Of a DNA stretch of 64,000 nt, positions 25,958 through 34,127 are shown in pieces; the stretch's first letter is position 1; each line of letters opens with the position of its first letter. The notes under the pieces were generated by a model, which had not been told where the DNA came from, ran no database searches, and was given only the letters and a program-made list of their open reading frames with translations. The position numbers and the translations under genes are program-made. Source of the DNA: Saccharothrix obliqua (GTDB taxonomy: Bacteria > Actinomycetota > Actinomycetes > Mycobacteriales > Pseudonocardiaceae); assembly GCF_019375475.1 (NCBI RefSeq), contig NZ_JAHXGQ010000002.1:806001-870000 (forward strand), written 5' to 3'.

Positions 25958-27128
25958 GATGCCTCCTGCGGGTTAGTCGCCCCCGATCCCGTCGGGGGCC
26001 TGCGGCCATCATCCCACCGAAAGTCCGGGCCGCAGCGCCCGCGAGAGCCGCGTGCGGGGCGGGTTCGCCCGCGATCGGCCGCGTCCGGTCGGGTGGGAAA
26101 CCGGGTTTCGCGTGCGAAGATCGCCTCTCGGTGCCTCGGGCGCGGCTGCTGCCGGGGGTGTGCGTTCAGGCTCGCGGATCACCTCATCGTGCGACATACA
26201 CTGCGCCCGATCGGGTCATTTCGCGACGTGCTTACGGTTCAAGTGCGGCCGGCCGGGTCCCGGATGCGACCTCGCCGGTGGATGGTTCGGCGAAGTGCGC
26301 GTGGTCGCGCTGGCCCGTCCACCCCGTCGTCCCTCGGCTGTCCATCCACAGTGGACTTGACGGGCGCACCGGTGTCTGAGGCGCGTCGGCCGACCAGAAG
26401 GCCCCCGCGGGCCACGGGGGCTGTGCAGGCGCGGCGGGCGGTGCGACGGCGCGGGCGGTGCGACGGCGGATGGGCGAACAGCGGTGACATGGCGAGCAGG
26501 CGGCTCGACAGCCAGCGCTCGGCCGACACGCGGCAGGTGCCACGCAACAGGCCCGCGGCAGGCGAAACGCCGACCCGCGCAGCGTCGAACAGCGCCACAT
26601 CGACCGCAAGGCGGCGGCCAGCCGGCACACCGGGGACCCACGGGCCTCCGGCGGCCTGCTCTTCCGCGGCTCGCGGGCTTGCGGACGCCGGTGGCGTGCG
26701 GGAAGGCGTCCGAGCGCGGAGACCGGAAGCGACCGGACCCGTGCCCGATGGGGTCGGCCCGTCCCGGTGGGGTCGGCCCGCTTTTGCGGCGTGATTCGGT
26801 TGGCGCAGCCATGCGGGTCGGCGTGGTCGTCCGGCTGCGGGCGGCGGTGAGCGCTGTTCCTCATCCCCGCGCTGTGGGCGGCGGGTGTGGGGCGCGGTGG
26901 CCGCGGGGTGGTGAGGCGGAGGCGGGTGCGGGGCCGTGGTGGGGCGGTCCGTGTTTGGGCATGGGGGTGCCCTTGCTGGGTGCCCTGCCTTGCTCCCTCC
27001 GCCGTGCCGCCTCCTTCTCTCCCGGCAACGAAATGATCACGCCCGAAGTGCCCGATATCCACCCACTTCGCCCGATCGAGTGATCAAATCGAGGCGAATA
27101 CGCAGGTCAGAGGGCTGAAAGAGCGCTG
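25958..27128. other. gene-free region of 1.17 kb
   Basis: I find no frame with believable protein character or a supported start. Visible items are a CCCGATCGGGTCATT site (26206-26220), TCCAC-A-GTGGA (26345-26355), and a stem of GCCCCCG/CGGGGGC (26401-26407 and 26415-26421). The complex hairpin near the secA2 stop is listed separately. It may hold a non-coding RNA or decayed sequence. Confidence 0.5.
27034..27086. terminator. two-tier hairpin downstream of secA2
   Basis: The outer arms TGATCAC (27034-27040) and GTGATCA (27080-27086) and inner arms CGAAGTG (27044-27050) and CACTTCG (27064-27070) nest in one structure. It starts 43 bp past the secA2 stop and may end that transcript. It contains the CCCGATCGAGTGATC motif seen elsewhere, so an operator is an alternative. 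Confidence 0.45.
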
Positions 27129-29447
27129 CTACTTGCGTCGGACCAGTTTGACCAAGCTCTTGAAGGTCTCCTCCAGCCCCGACGAGAAGGGGTTGTCGTT
27201 GACCAGGTACGTCCAGGTCGTGTTGGGCCGCTGGACGCCCGCCTCGGCCAGGTGCGCGCCCTCCTCGTCGATCTCCACCTTGGCGAACGTCTCCTCCGCC
27301 TCGTCCCACGCGTCGGGCACGACCTTGTGGTACGCGGGAATCGCCTCGCGGTGGAACTCGTCCAAGGGGTTCTGCCTGGCCAGTGCCCTCAGGTGGATGC
27401 CCTCCCGCAGGTCGGTCAAGAACGTCAGGTGGTCGCTCCACCGCTGGTCCAGGTGGTGCAGCGCGATCAACCTCGCCGCCTTCACCAGCACCTCGTGGTC
27501 GATCTCCGCCAGCTCCTCCGCCCGCTCGGGCCGCCGCTTGGACAGTTCCTCCCACGCCGCCTCGGTGGTGAGCAGCCGGTCGCGGAACTCCAGGAGCAGC
27601 AGGCGCTGGTGCTCGATCAGCTTGTTGTACCGCCACGTGTTCCGGTGGATCTCCAGGTGCACGCCCTCGGCGACGCGTTGCGCGTGCTCGACCGTGTGCA
27701 GCGTCCCGACATCGGTGACGCGCCCGTCCTCCTCCACCTCGCCGGGCTCCTCGTGGTCGGGCACGTACTGCGCCACGAGTTCGTCCTGCAACGACGAGAA
27801 GAACACCGAACCACCGGGGTCGCCCTGGCGGCCGGCCCGGCCGCGCAACTGGTCGTCCAGCCTGGACGACGGGTGCCGCCCGGTGCCGATCACGTACAGC
27901 CCGCCCAGCTCGGCGATGCGCTCGCGGTCCGCCGAGTCGTGGCCACCCAGGCGGATGTCCGTGCCGCGACCGGCCATCTGGGTGGACACGGTGATCCGCT
28001 GGAACGAGCCGGCGTCGGCGATGATCGCCGCCTCCTCGGCGTCGTTCTTGGCGTTGAGCACCACGCACTCCAGGCCCGCCTCGGCCAGTTTGCGGGACAG
28101 GCGCTCGGATTCGGCGACGTCCAGGGTGCCGACCAGGATGGGCCGCCCGGTCGCGTGGACCTCCTCGATCTCGGCGACGATCGCGGCTTCCTTCAGCTCC
28201 AGCGTGGTGTACAGGCGGGGCGCCTCGTCCTCGCGCACGCACTCCACGTTGGCCGGGATGACGAGCACCTCCAGCCGGTAGAAGTCACGCAGCTGCTCGG
28301 CGACGGCGACGGCGGTGCCGGTCATGCCGCACACCTCGGGGTACCGGTTGAGCAGGGCCTGCACGGTGATCGAGTCGAGCACCTCGCCGGAGTCGGTGGT
28401 CTGCACGTTCTCCTTGGCCTCGACGGCGGCCTGGAGGCCGTCGGGCCAGCGCTGGAGCTTGGCGATCCGCCCGCGGGTGTCGTTGATCAGGTGGACCTTG
28501 CCGTCGCGGACGATGTAGTCGACGTCGCGGTGCAGCAGGACCTGCGCGTGCAGGGCCACGTTGACCTTGCTGAGCGTGGTGGACACGTGCTCGTCGGAGT
28601 ACAGGTCGATACCGCCCAGGGCGCGTTCGACCAGCTCGGAGCCGGCGCCGGTGAGGTAGACGTTGCGCTCCTCGTCGTCCACCTCGAAGTGCAGGTCGCG
28701 ACGCAGGCGCTTGACCAGGTCGGCGAGCGCCGGGTCGGCGGACGGTCCGGCGGTGGAACCGGCGAGCACCAGCGGCACGCGGGCCTCGTCGACCAGGACC
28801 GAGTCCGCCTCGTCGACCAGCGCCACGCGCGGCGCGGGGACGATGCGGTCGGCCTCGTCGGTGGCGAGGCGGTCGCGGAGGACGTCGAAGCCGATCTCGG
28901 ACACCGACGCGTAGCAGACCTCGGCCTGGTAGGCGGCGCGCCGCTCCTCGGGCTTGCTGCTCTGGCTGAGCCAGCCGACGGACACGCCGAGCAGCTCGTA
29001 GAACGGACCCATCCACTCGGCGTCGCGCTGGGCCAGGTAGTCGTTGACGGAGACCACGTGCACCTGGTCGCCGCGCAGGGCGAACCCGGCGGCGGCGATC
29101 GCGCCGGACAGGGTCTTGCCCTCACCGGTGGCCATCTCCACTACGTGGCCCTCCAGGAGGCCGAGCGCGCCGAGGACCTGCACGTCGAACGGCCGCAGCC
29201 CGAGGGCGCGGTCCGCCGCCTCGCGGCCGAGGGCGCACACCTCGACCAGCTCGGCACGCCCGAACTCGGACCGCTCACGCAGGTCGGCCGCCGCTCGGGC
29301 CAGCTCTTCGTCGCTGAGCGCGCCCACGCGGTCCGCCTGCTCGTTCACGTCGGCGAGGAGCTTGCGGTACGGCGACAGGTCGGCGGAGCCGGGCTTCTGC
29401 GCGAACCGGCGCAGGCGCTGCTTGAACCGTCCGAGAAGAGTGGTCAC
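27129..29447 (-). CDS. secA2: accessory Sec translocase ATPase SecA2
   Basis: The product has 772 residues from a GTG start. The motor has Walker A ATGEGKT (K111), the VDEADSVLVDEAR box, and the second-domain motifs QMAGRGTDIRLGG and GRAGRQGDPG. The length and the lack of the C-terminal linker and zinc-binding tail of housekeeping SecA (over 900 residues in actinobacteria) match mycobacterial-type SecA2. SecA2 drives export of a small set of proteins with SecYEG. No SecY2 or accessory Sec gene is adjacent. Confidence 0.92.
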   Translation of the reverse strand: MTTLLGRFKQRLRRFAQKPGSADLSPYRKLLADVNEQADRVGALSDEELARAAADLRERSEFGRAELVEVCALGREAADRALGLRPFDVQVLGALGLLEGHVVEMATGEGKTLSGAIAAAGFALRGDQVHVVSVNDYLAQRDAEWMGPFYELLGVSVGWLSQSSKPEERRAAYQAEVCYASVSEIGFDVLRDRLATDEADRIVPAPRVALVDEADSVLVDEARVPLVLAGSTAGPSADPALADLVKRLRRDLHFEVDDEERNVYLTGAGSELVERALGGIDLYSDEHVSTTLSKVNVALHAQVLLHRDVDYIVRDGKVHLINDTRGRIAKLQRWPDGLQAAVEAKENVQTTDSGEVLDSITVQALLNRYPEVCGMTGTAVAVAEQLRDFYRLEVLVIPANVECVREDEAPRLYTTLELKEAAIVAEIEEVHATGRPILVGTLDVAESERLSRKLAEAGLECVVLNAKNDAEEAAIIADAGSFQRITVSTQMAGRGTDIRLGGHDSADRERIAELGGLYVIGTGRHPSSRLDDQLRGRAGRQGDPGGSVFFSSLQDELVAQYVPDHEEPGEVEEDGRVTDVGTLHTVEHAQRVAEGVHLEIHRNTWRYNKLIEHQRLLLLEFRDRLLTTEAAWEELSKRRPERAEELAEIDHEVLVKAARLIALHHLDQRWSDHLTFLTDLREGIHLRALARQNPLDEFHREAIPAYHKVVPDAWDEAEETFAKVEIDEEGAHLAEAGVQRPNTTWTYLVNDNPFSSGLEETFKSLVKLVRRK

Positions 29448-29586
29448 GGTCGGGCAACGTACGGCACGCGGGCAACGTTCCGCACGTCACCCGGTTGACC
29501 GTTCACGGTCACCGCCGGCCGCGTCGCCCGCGACCTGCGACTTCCCCCGGCGGCGCGGCGGTTGACCTGCGGGAACGGCCTGGTCG

Positions 29587-29859
29587 CTAACGCGCGGGGA
29601 CGGCGTCGTCCACGGGTTCGGCCTGGCGGGGGACGGCGGCGGGTCTGCCGCGGCGCGCGGCGACCGCCTCCTCGGTGAGCGAGCGGATCTCCGCGAGGAT
29701 GTCGAGGTGTTCCTGCGACGGGGGCGGACCCACCAGGTTCGAGCGGTTGAACGCGGTGCGTTCGGCGCGGCACGCCAGGTTCTGGATGCGCCGGATGAGG
29801 TCCGATTCCCCGTCGGTGGGCAAAGAGCGCCGTTGCTCAGTCACCCCGGAAGCGTTCAC
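29587..29859 (-). CDS. small hypothetical protein
   Basis: The product has 90 residues from a GTG at 29859; a second GTG 15 bases in (GVTEQRR) is also possible. It is hydrophilic with a predicted helical middle (DLIRRIQNLACRAERTAF) and a Pro/Arg-rich end. No family recognised. It precedes secA2 by 140 bp on the same strand and could share its transcript. The acidic/basic helix pattern supports a real protein but no function. Confidence 0.5.
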   Translation of the reverse strand: MNASGVTEQRRSLPTDGESDLIRRIQNLACRAERTAFNRSNLVGPPPSQEHLDILAEIRSLTEEAVAARRGRPAAVPRQAEPVDDAVPAR

Positions 29860-30835
29860 CTCACGCCGGGTGAAGGTAAATCACCTGGGAGTGCGAACCT
29901 GACCGGAGCCTCCCGGCGGTTTCGGCGTGCCCGGATGAAATGCCCCGAACGTGCTACCCGAGACCCGTTGGTGCGCCGGCTCGCGGGGTGGTGCGGGATT
30001 TCTTTTCGCGTGCTCAGGCGGTGGGTGGCGGGGTTGCGGGAGGCGTGCCTCGGGGATCAGCCGGTTGGCCGTGACCCGTATTGGTGAAGCGCTGGTTGGG
30101 GTTGTTGGTGACGTGTTGTCGGTCGGGTCGCTCGGGTGGGGGTCGCCCGGGTTGGCGTCCACCAGGTCGGGCACGGGGCGCGGGGGTCGGGTGTTCGGGC
30201 TGTTCACAGTGGGCGGCGGGGGTGACGGGGTGGTTGGTGGCGTGGTGCCGGACGGTGACGGCGGTGGGCTGGGCGGATCGGCGGAAACCGTTGCCGCGCA
30301 CCGGTTTCCGGGCTCTGGGCGACGGTGGTGAGGTGGCGCTGGGGGGTGGAGAGGGGCCGGTGGGACCGGGGTGCGACAGGGGCCTGGCGCGAGGCGGGGC
30401 GGCGAGCGGGTGGTTCGGCGGTCGGGACGGCGGGGTGCGGGGCGGGGAGGACGCGGCAGGGCGGCTTGGCGCGCGACGGGGGCGGCAGGGCGCGACGGTG
30501 AAAGGTGGCGCGGCGCGGCAGGGCGGCGCGGACACGGCGGGCGCGCAGGGCGAGCGCGGTGGAGAGGGCGCGGCAGCGCGGGCACGGGGAAGAGGGTGTG
30601 GCGGCGCGGGCGCGGTGGAGAGGGTGTGGCGGCGCGGCGCAGGAGCGCGGGAGTGGGTGGCGTGCGCCACTTGAGTCCGGACAGCGAGGGCGGGACCTGC
30701 GGGTTCGGCGGGGGTTCAGCCGGTGGTCAGCCCGCGCCGCTGTGGGATCTTCAATACCGGGTGAAGCGGACGGCGTGGCGTGAGTAGTCTGCTTTGGCCC
30801 GATCGGGGGATGAACCGGACTTTGGGGGTTACCAA
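29860..30835. other. gene-free, strongly G-rich region of nearly 1 kb
   Basis: No frame has coding character on either strand. The plus strand is markedly G over C rich and built of GGCGCGG-like words, with a perfect-phase 28-bp tandem repeat (30558-30641). Near its end lies CCCGATCGGGGGAT (30798-30811), just upstream of the small gene at 30836. It separates secA2 from an LCP gene. Confidence 0.5.
30558..30641. repeat. three tandem 28-bp repeats
   Basis: Units 30558-30585, 30586-30613 and 30614-30641 share the pattern GGtGgAGAGGGtGtGGCgGC followed by GCGGgcgc, differing at several positions. They are contiguous without spacers. Confidence 0.7.
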
Positions 30836-30952
30836 GTGTCACTCACGCCGATCTACGACGACCTGCTGCGCGAGTTCGAAGGCATCATCGAGGCCAGTGC
30901 CGACGTCGAGGCGGCCAGTGCGGAGGACGCGCCCGCCGACGCCGAGGGCTGA
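30836..30952 (+). CDS. 38-residue acidic small protein
   Basis: A GTG at 30836 follows a GGGGG stretch. The peptide begins MSLTPIYDDLLREFE and continues with an Ala/Glu/Asp-rich tail ending at TGA 30950-30952. It is amphipathic and acidic. Codon third positions are nearly all G or C, unlike the preceding non-coding DNA, and a strong stem-loop follows 30 bp later, so it looks like a true monocistronic gene. No family recognised. The CCCGATCGGG site 25 bases upstream may be part of its promoter or an operator. Confidence 0.6.
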   Translation: MSLTPIYDDLLREFEGIIEASADVEAASAEDAPADAEG

Positions 30953-30981
30953 CCGCCACGCGGTCGCCCGACGCGACCGCG

Positions 30982-31010
30982 GCGGACCCGACCACGGGGA
31001 CCGGGTCCGC
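30982..31010. terminator. terminator hairpin between the small gene and the LCP gene
   Basis: GCGGACCC (30982-30989) pairs with GGGTCCGC (31003-31010) around 13 bases. It sits between convergent stops and can serve both. Confidence 0.7.
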
Positions 31011-31020
31011 ACCGCGCGGC

Positions 31021-32031
31021 TCAGCCGGGCTGCTTGACGAGGTCGGCGGGCACCGGCTCGTCCTTCTCCAACGCGCCGAACAGGCGCAGGGCGTTCTCCC
31101 GGTCCCACTGCACGACCGAGCCCGCGCCGGGCACGGTTGGCGTCGCGCCGACCGGCACCGTCACGTTGTCCACGCCGCCGCCCATGCCGAACGCCATGCC
31201 CACCAGGTGGTGCAGGTGGTCGCCGTCGGCGATCGAGGTCGAGTCCGTCGCCGAGAACAGCAGCGGGAACGCGCGGAACGGGTTGGCGAGGGTGCCGAAG
31301 CTGGTCGCCTTGTCCGACAGGGCGGCCAGGAACTCGCGCTGGTTCTGCACGCGCTGCAAGTCCGCCGTGGCGAACGCCCGGGTCCGCACGTAGCCCAGCG
31401 CCTGCGCGCCGTCCAGCTCCTGGCAGCCCGCCTGGAGGTCCAGGCCCGCCAACGGGTCGTTCATCGGCTCCTTGATGCACATGTCGACACCGCCGACGGC
31501 GTCCACGATGCCCGCGAACCCGCCGAAGCCGATCTCCATGTAGTGGTCGATGCGCAACCCCGTCGCGCCTTCCACGGTCTGCACCAGCAGCGGCGCGCCG
31601 CCGATCGCGAAGGCGGCGTTGATCTTGCTCTTGCCGTTGCCCGGGATGTCCACGTAGGAGTCCCGCGGCACGCTGACCAGGGTCGCCTTCCCGGACCCGG
31701 ACGGGATGTGCAGCACCATGATGGTGTCGGTGCGCCGGCCGCCCGCGTCGCCCGTGGACAACGCGGCCTTCTGCTCCTCGGTCAGCCCCTCGCGCGCGTC
31801 GGACCCGACCAGCAGCCAGTTGGTGCCCGGCGTGTCGGCGGGCCGGTCCGGGTAGTCCGGCAACGCGTCGATCCGGCGCAGCGACGAGTCGACGTAGACC
31901 CACATGCCGACCACGAAGGCCAGCAGCAGCACGAGGACGACCAGGACGACGCGGCCGATCCGCGGTTTGCGGCGCTTGGGCGCGGGCCGGTAGCCGGCCC
32001 GCTGGTAGCCCTGCTGGTAGCCGGCGCTCAT
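31021..32031 (-). CDS. LytR-CpsA-Psr (LCP) family cell-wall glycopolymer ligase
   Basis: The product has 336 residues from ATG 32031; a TTG ten codons upstream is possible. A cytosolic Tyr/Gln/Lys-rich N terminus (1-30) is followed by one transmembrane helix (about 31-52), then the extracytoplasmic LCP domain. Motifs include NWLLVGSDAR, DTIMVLHIP, VSVPRDSYVDIPG and the YVRTRA arginine loop. LCP enzymes attach arabinogalactan, teichoic or capsular polymers to peptidoglycan. A LytR_C domain is absent, so this is the short form. Confidence 0.92.
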   Translation of the reverse strand: MSAGYQQGYQRAGYRPAPKRRKPRIGRVVLVVLVLLLAFVVGMWVYVDSSLRRIDALPDYPDRPADTPGTNWLLVGSDAREGLTEEQKAALSTGDAGGRRTDTIMVLHIPSGSGKATLVSVPRDSYVDIPGNGKSKINAAFAIGGAPLLVQTVEGATGLRIDHYMEIGFGGFAGIVDAVGGVDMCIKEPMNDPLAGLDLQAGCQELDGAQALGYVRTRAFATADLQRVQNQREFLAALSDKATSFGTLANPFRAFPLLFSATDSTSIADGDHLHHLVGMAFGMGGGVDNVTVPVGATPTVPGAGSVVQWDRENALRLFGALEKDEPVPADLVKQPG

Positions 32032-32105
32032 GTCAGCGACCCCGATCCCATCTTTCGGCAACAGCTCACACCTAATGACGCGGTGCGCGTCGAGAGGTTG
32101 CCAGC

Positions 32106-32495
32106 CTAGTGCTCGGGTGGCAGCACGAGCGCGCGCAGCAGGTGGTCGAGCGACTCCGCCGGGTCGTCGGTCAGGCCGGTGTGCGCGGGCGAGGTCTGGA
32201 TGATGGTGCTGCGCGGCGCGGTCAGCCAGCGGAACCGCTGCCCCGGCGTGGTACCCGCCACGGGACCCGCCTGCGGGTCGCCGTCGCAGGACACGCCCAG
32301 GTGCGCCAGGTTGGCCCGCAGCAGCTCGACGTCCAGGAACGGGTCCAGCGCGCGCAGGCGCTCCTCGTCGACGTGCACGCGCGCGCCGAGGAAGTCCAGG
32401 TCCTTGCAGTAGACGAGGACGCCGACGTTGACGAACTCGCCGCGCTCCTGCCGCGGCACGGCGCGCAGCAGCGCGTACTCAAACACGTGCGGCAC
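32106..32495 (-). CDS. DUF3037 family protein
   Basis: The product has 129 residues. FEYALLRAVPRQERGEFVNVGVLVYC is the conserved N-terminal signature of the family in two strands and a helix (quoted in part only: EYALLRAVPR, EFVNVGVLVY). The GTG at 32495 lies inside the 3' end of the HipA-like gene with a 17-bp overlap, so the two are translated together. DUF3037 and HipA-like kinases are a recurrent pair of unknown role. Confidence 0.9.
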   Translation of the reverse strand: MPHVFEYALLRAVPRQERGEFVNVGVLVYCKDLDFLGARVHVDEERLRALDPFLDVELLRANLAHLGVSCDGDPQAGPVAGTTPGQRFRWLTAPRSTIIQTSPAHTGLTDDPAESLDHLLRALVLPPEH

Positions 32496-33285
32496 GGGCG
32501 GCCTCCAGGGCGTCCACCCAGGCGCGCGGCTGCGCGAGGCGGGCGGCGAAGAACTGTTCGTATGCGTCGCGGACCTTATCGGGCGTGCCGAACGCCTCGT
32601 CCCGCGCCAGCCACTCGTCCGGGACCAGCGCCAGCACCTCGCGCACCAGCTCCGGCGTGACGCGGGCGGACAGCTCGGCGTCGACCTCGGCGAGCGGGCC
32701 GGCGAACGGCAGCATCAGGTGGTCGGCGGCGTCGAAGCGGTAGGTGGCGGCGGGGAACCGGTCGGGCCGCCACGAGTGGTGGAAGTACAGCGCGGCGCCG
32801 TGGTCGATCAGCCACAGCTCGCGGTGCCACAGCAGGGTGTTGGGGTTGCGCCACGAGCGGTCGACGTTGAGCGTCAGGGCGTCCAGCCACAGCAGCCGGG
32901 CGGCGGTCTCCGTGGACGGCTCGCGCACCACCGGGTTGTAGTCGAACGAGCCGGGCAGGTAGTCCAGGCCCAGGTTGACGCCCCCGCTGGCGCGCAGCAG
33001 CTCCTGCACCTCCTGGTCGGGCTCGGCACGCGCCAGCTCGGGGTCGAGGTCGACCAGGACGATCTCGGGCACCCGGAAGCCCAGCCGGCGGGCCAGCTCG
33101 CCCACGACGACCTCGGCGACCAGGGCCTTGACGCCCTGGCCCGCGCCGCGGAACTTGAGCACGTACATGCCGAGGTCGTCGGCCTCGACCAGGCCCGGCA
33201 GGGAACCGCCCTCCCGCAGGGGCGTGACGTAGCGGGTGGCCGCGACCGCGCGCAGCCCGTTCGTGTGTTCCACGCCGGGCATCAT
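32479..33285 (-). CDS. HipA-like kinase family protein paired with DUF3037
   Basis: The product has 268 residues. KFRGAGQGVKAL near 45-56 and EVVVGELARRLG resemble the nucleotide-binding lobe of HipA-type kinases; DALTLNVDRSWRNPN near 135-150 is the catalytic-loop region and LWLIDHG the metal-binding DxG-like segment (IDHG). It is the HipA_2-type group that occurs with DUF3037 rather than with the HipB antitoxin; no HipB-like gene is nearby. Substrate unknown. Confidence 0.85.
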   Translation of the reverse strand: MMPGVEHTNGLRAVAATRYVTPLREGGSLPGLVEADDLGMYVLKFRGAGQGVKALVAEVVVGELARRLGFRVPEIVLVDLDPELARAEPDQEVQELLRASGGVNLGLDYLPGSFDYNPVVREPSTETAARLLWLDALTLNVDRSWRNPNTLLWHRELWLIDHGAALYFHHSWRPDRFPAATYRFDAADHLMLPFAGPLAEVDAELSARVTPELVREVLALVPDEWLARDEAFGTPDKVRDAYEQFFAARLAQPRAWVDALEAARAARV

Positions 33286-33315
33286 CGTCGGTGGCGGCCG
33301 GGTACCGCCAACGGG

Positions 33316-34056
33316 TTACCCGCCGGTGGTGACGCGCTCCAGGACCGGCAGGTAGCCGAGGCGGTGGCCGGCGCCGTTGGGGTGGAAGGAGTCGGCGACC
33401 GGGAAGGACAGGTCGTTGACCCACGGGTTCGGGCCGCACGCGCCGTGCCCCTCGAACGGCTCGCGCACGTCGCCGAACCGGAACCCGGCGGCCTGGGCCC
33501 GCGTCCGGACCACGTCGACGAGCAGGTCCGCAGCCCGGTTCACCGCCGCGCGCTGGGCCTCGGTGAGCAGGCACCGGCCGGTCGGCGCGAACAGGCGCGG
33601 GTAGCCGAGCACGACCACCGGCGCGGACGTGCGCGCCCGGATGGCCGCGTGCACCGCGTCGAGCCTGGCGGGCAGTTCGTCGCGGGTGAACCGCTCGGCC
33701 TGCTCGACCCGCTGCCGGCAGGAGTTCTCGCCGCCGAGCACGCACTTGGTCATCACGTCGGCGAAGCCCGCGTCGTTGCCGCCGACGGTGAGCGTCACCA
33801 GGGACGTGCGGGGCGTGATCTGCTCGGCCTGGGTGGCCACCTCGGCCGTCGTCGCGCCCGAGCACGCCGCGAACCGCAGCTCCATCCCGCGCGCGGCGGC
33901 GAACAACGCGGGGTGCGCGGCGTCGCTGCGCCCGCACTCCGCGCGGTGCGCGCCGACCCCCGCCGCGTAGGAGTCGCCGAGGGCGACGTACTCGGGTGCG
34001 ACGGGGGTCGGTGCGGGTGCCAGTGCCGCGACCAGCAGTGCTGCCAGCAGGTTCAT
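33316..34056 (-). CDS. secreted SGNH/GDSL-family lipase or esterase
   Basis: The product has 246 residues. A signal peptide (MNLLAALLVAALAPAP) leads to block I VALGDSYAAG with nucleophile S29, block III GGNDAGF, and block V DSFHPNGAGH with the catalytic Asp/His. Six Cys residues (in ECG, AACSG, TKCV, SCR, GRC, GAC) fit three disulfides, as in Streptomyces SGNH lipases. It likely hydrolyses ester bonds outside the cell. Confidence 0.93.
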   Translation of the reverse strand: MNLLAALLVAALAPAPTPVAPEYVALGDSYAAGVGAHRAECGRSDAAHPALFAAARGMELRFAACSGATTAEVATQAEQITPRTSLVTLTVGGNDAGFADVMTKCVLGGENSCRQRVEQAERFTRDELPARLDAVHAAIRARTSAPVVVLGYPRLFAPTGRCLLTEAQRAAVNRAADLLVDVVRTRAQAAGFRFGDVREPFEGHGACGPNPWVNDLSFPVADSFHPNGAGHRLGYLPVLERVTTGG

Positions 34057-34127
34057 GCAACCGGCGTACCACCGCGGGCGGGCGCGACGTCGGTCGAGAC
34101 GCCGATGTTGCCCCTATAGTGCGACGC

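Noticed and set aside
26216-27083. Several open frames of 130-280 codons on both strands in the region before secA2
   Set aside because: Pro/Arg/Thr-rich translations without hydrophobic cores or motifs, overlapping one another, no ribosome binding sites.
30558-30641. 28-bp repeats as a CRISPR array
   Set aside because: Units are contiguous without spacers, imperfect and only three in number; no cas genes.
32106-33285. HipA-like gene as a HipBA toxin-antitoxin system
   Set aside because: The partner is DUF3037, not a HipB-type DNA-binding antitoxin; the kinase-like protein is short and of the DUF3037-linked group.
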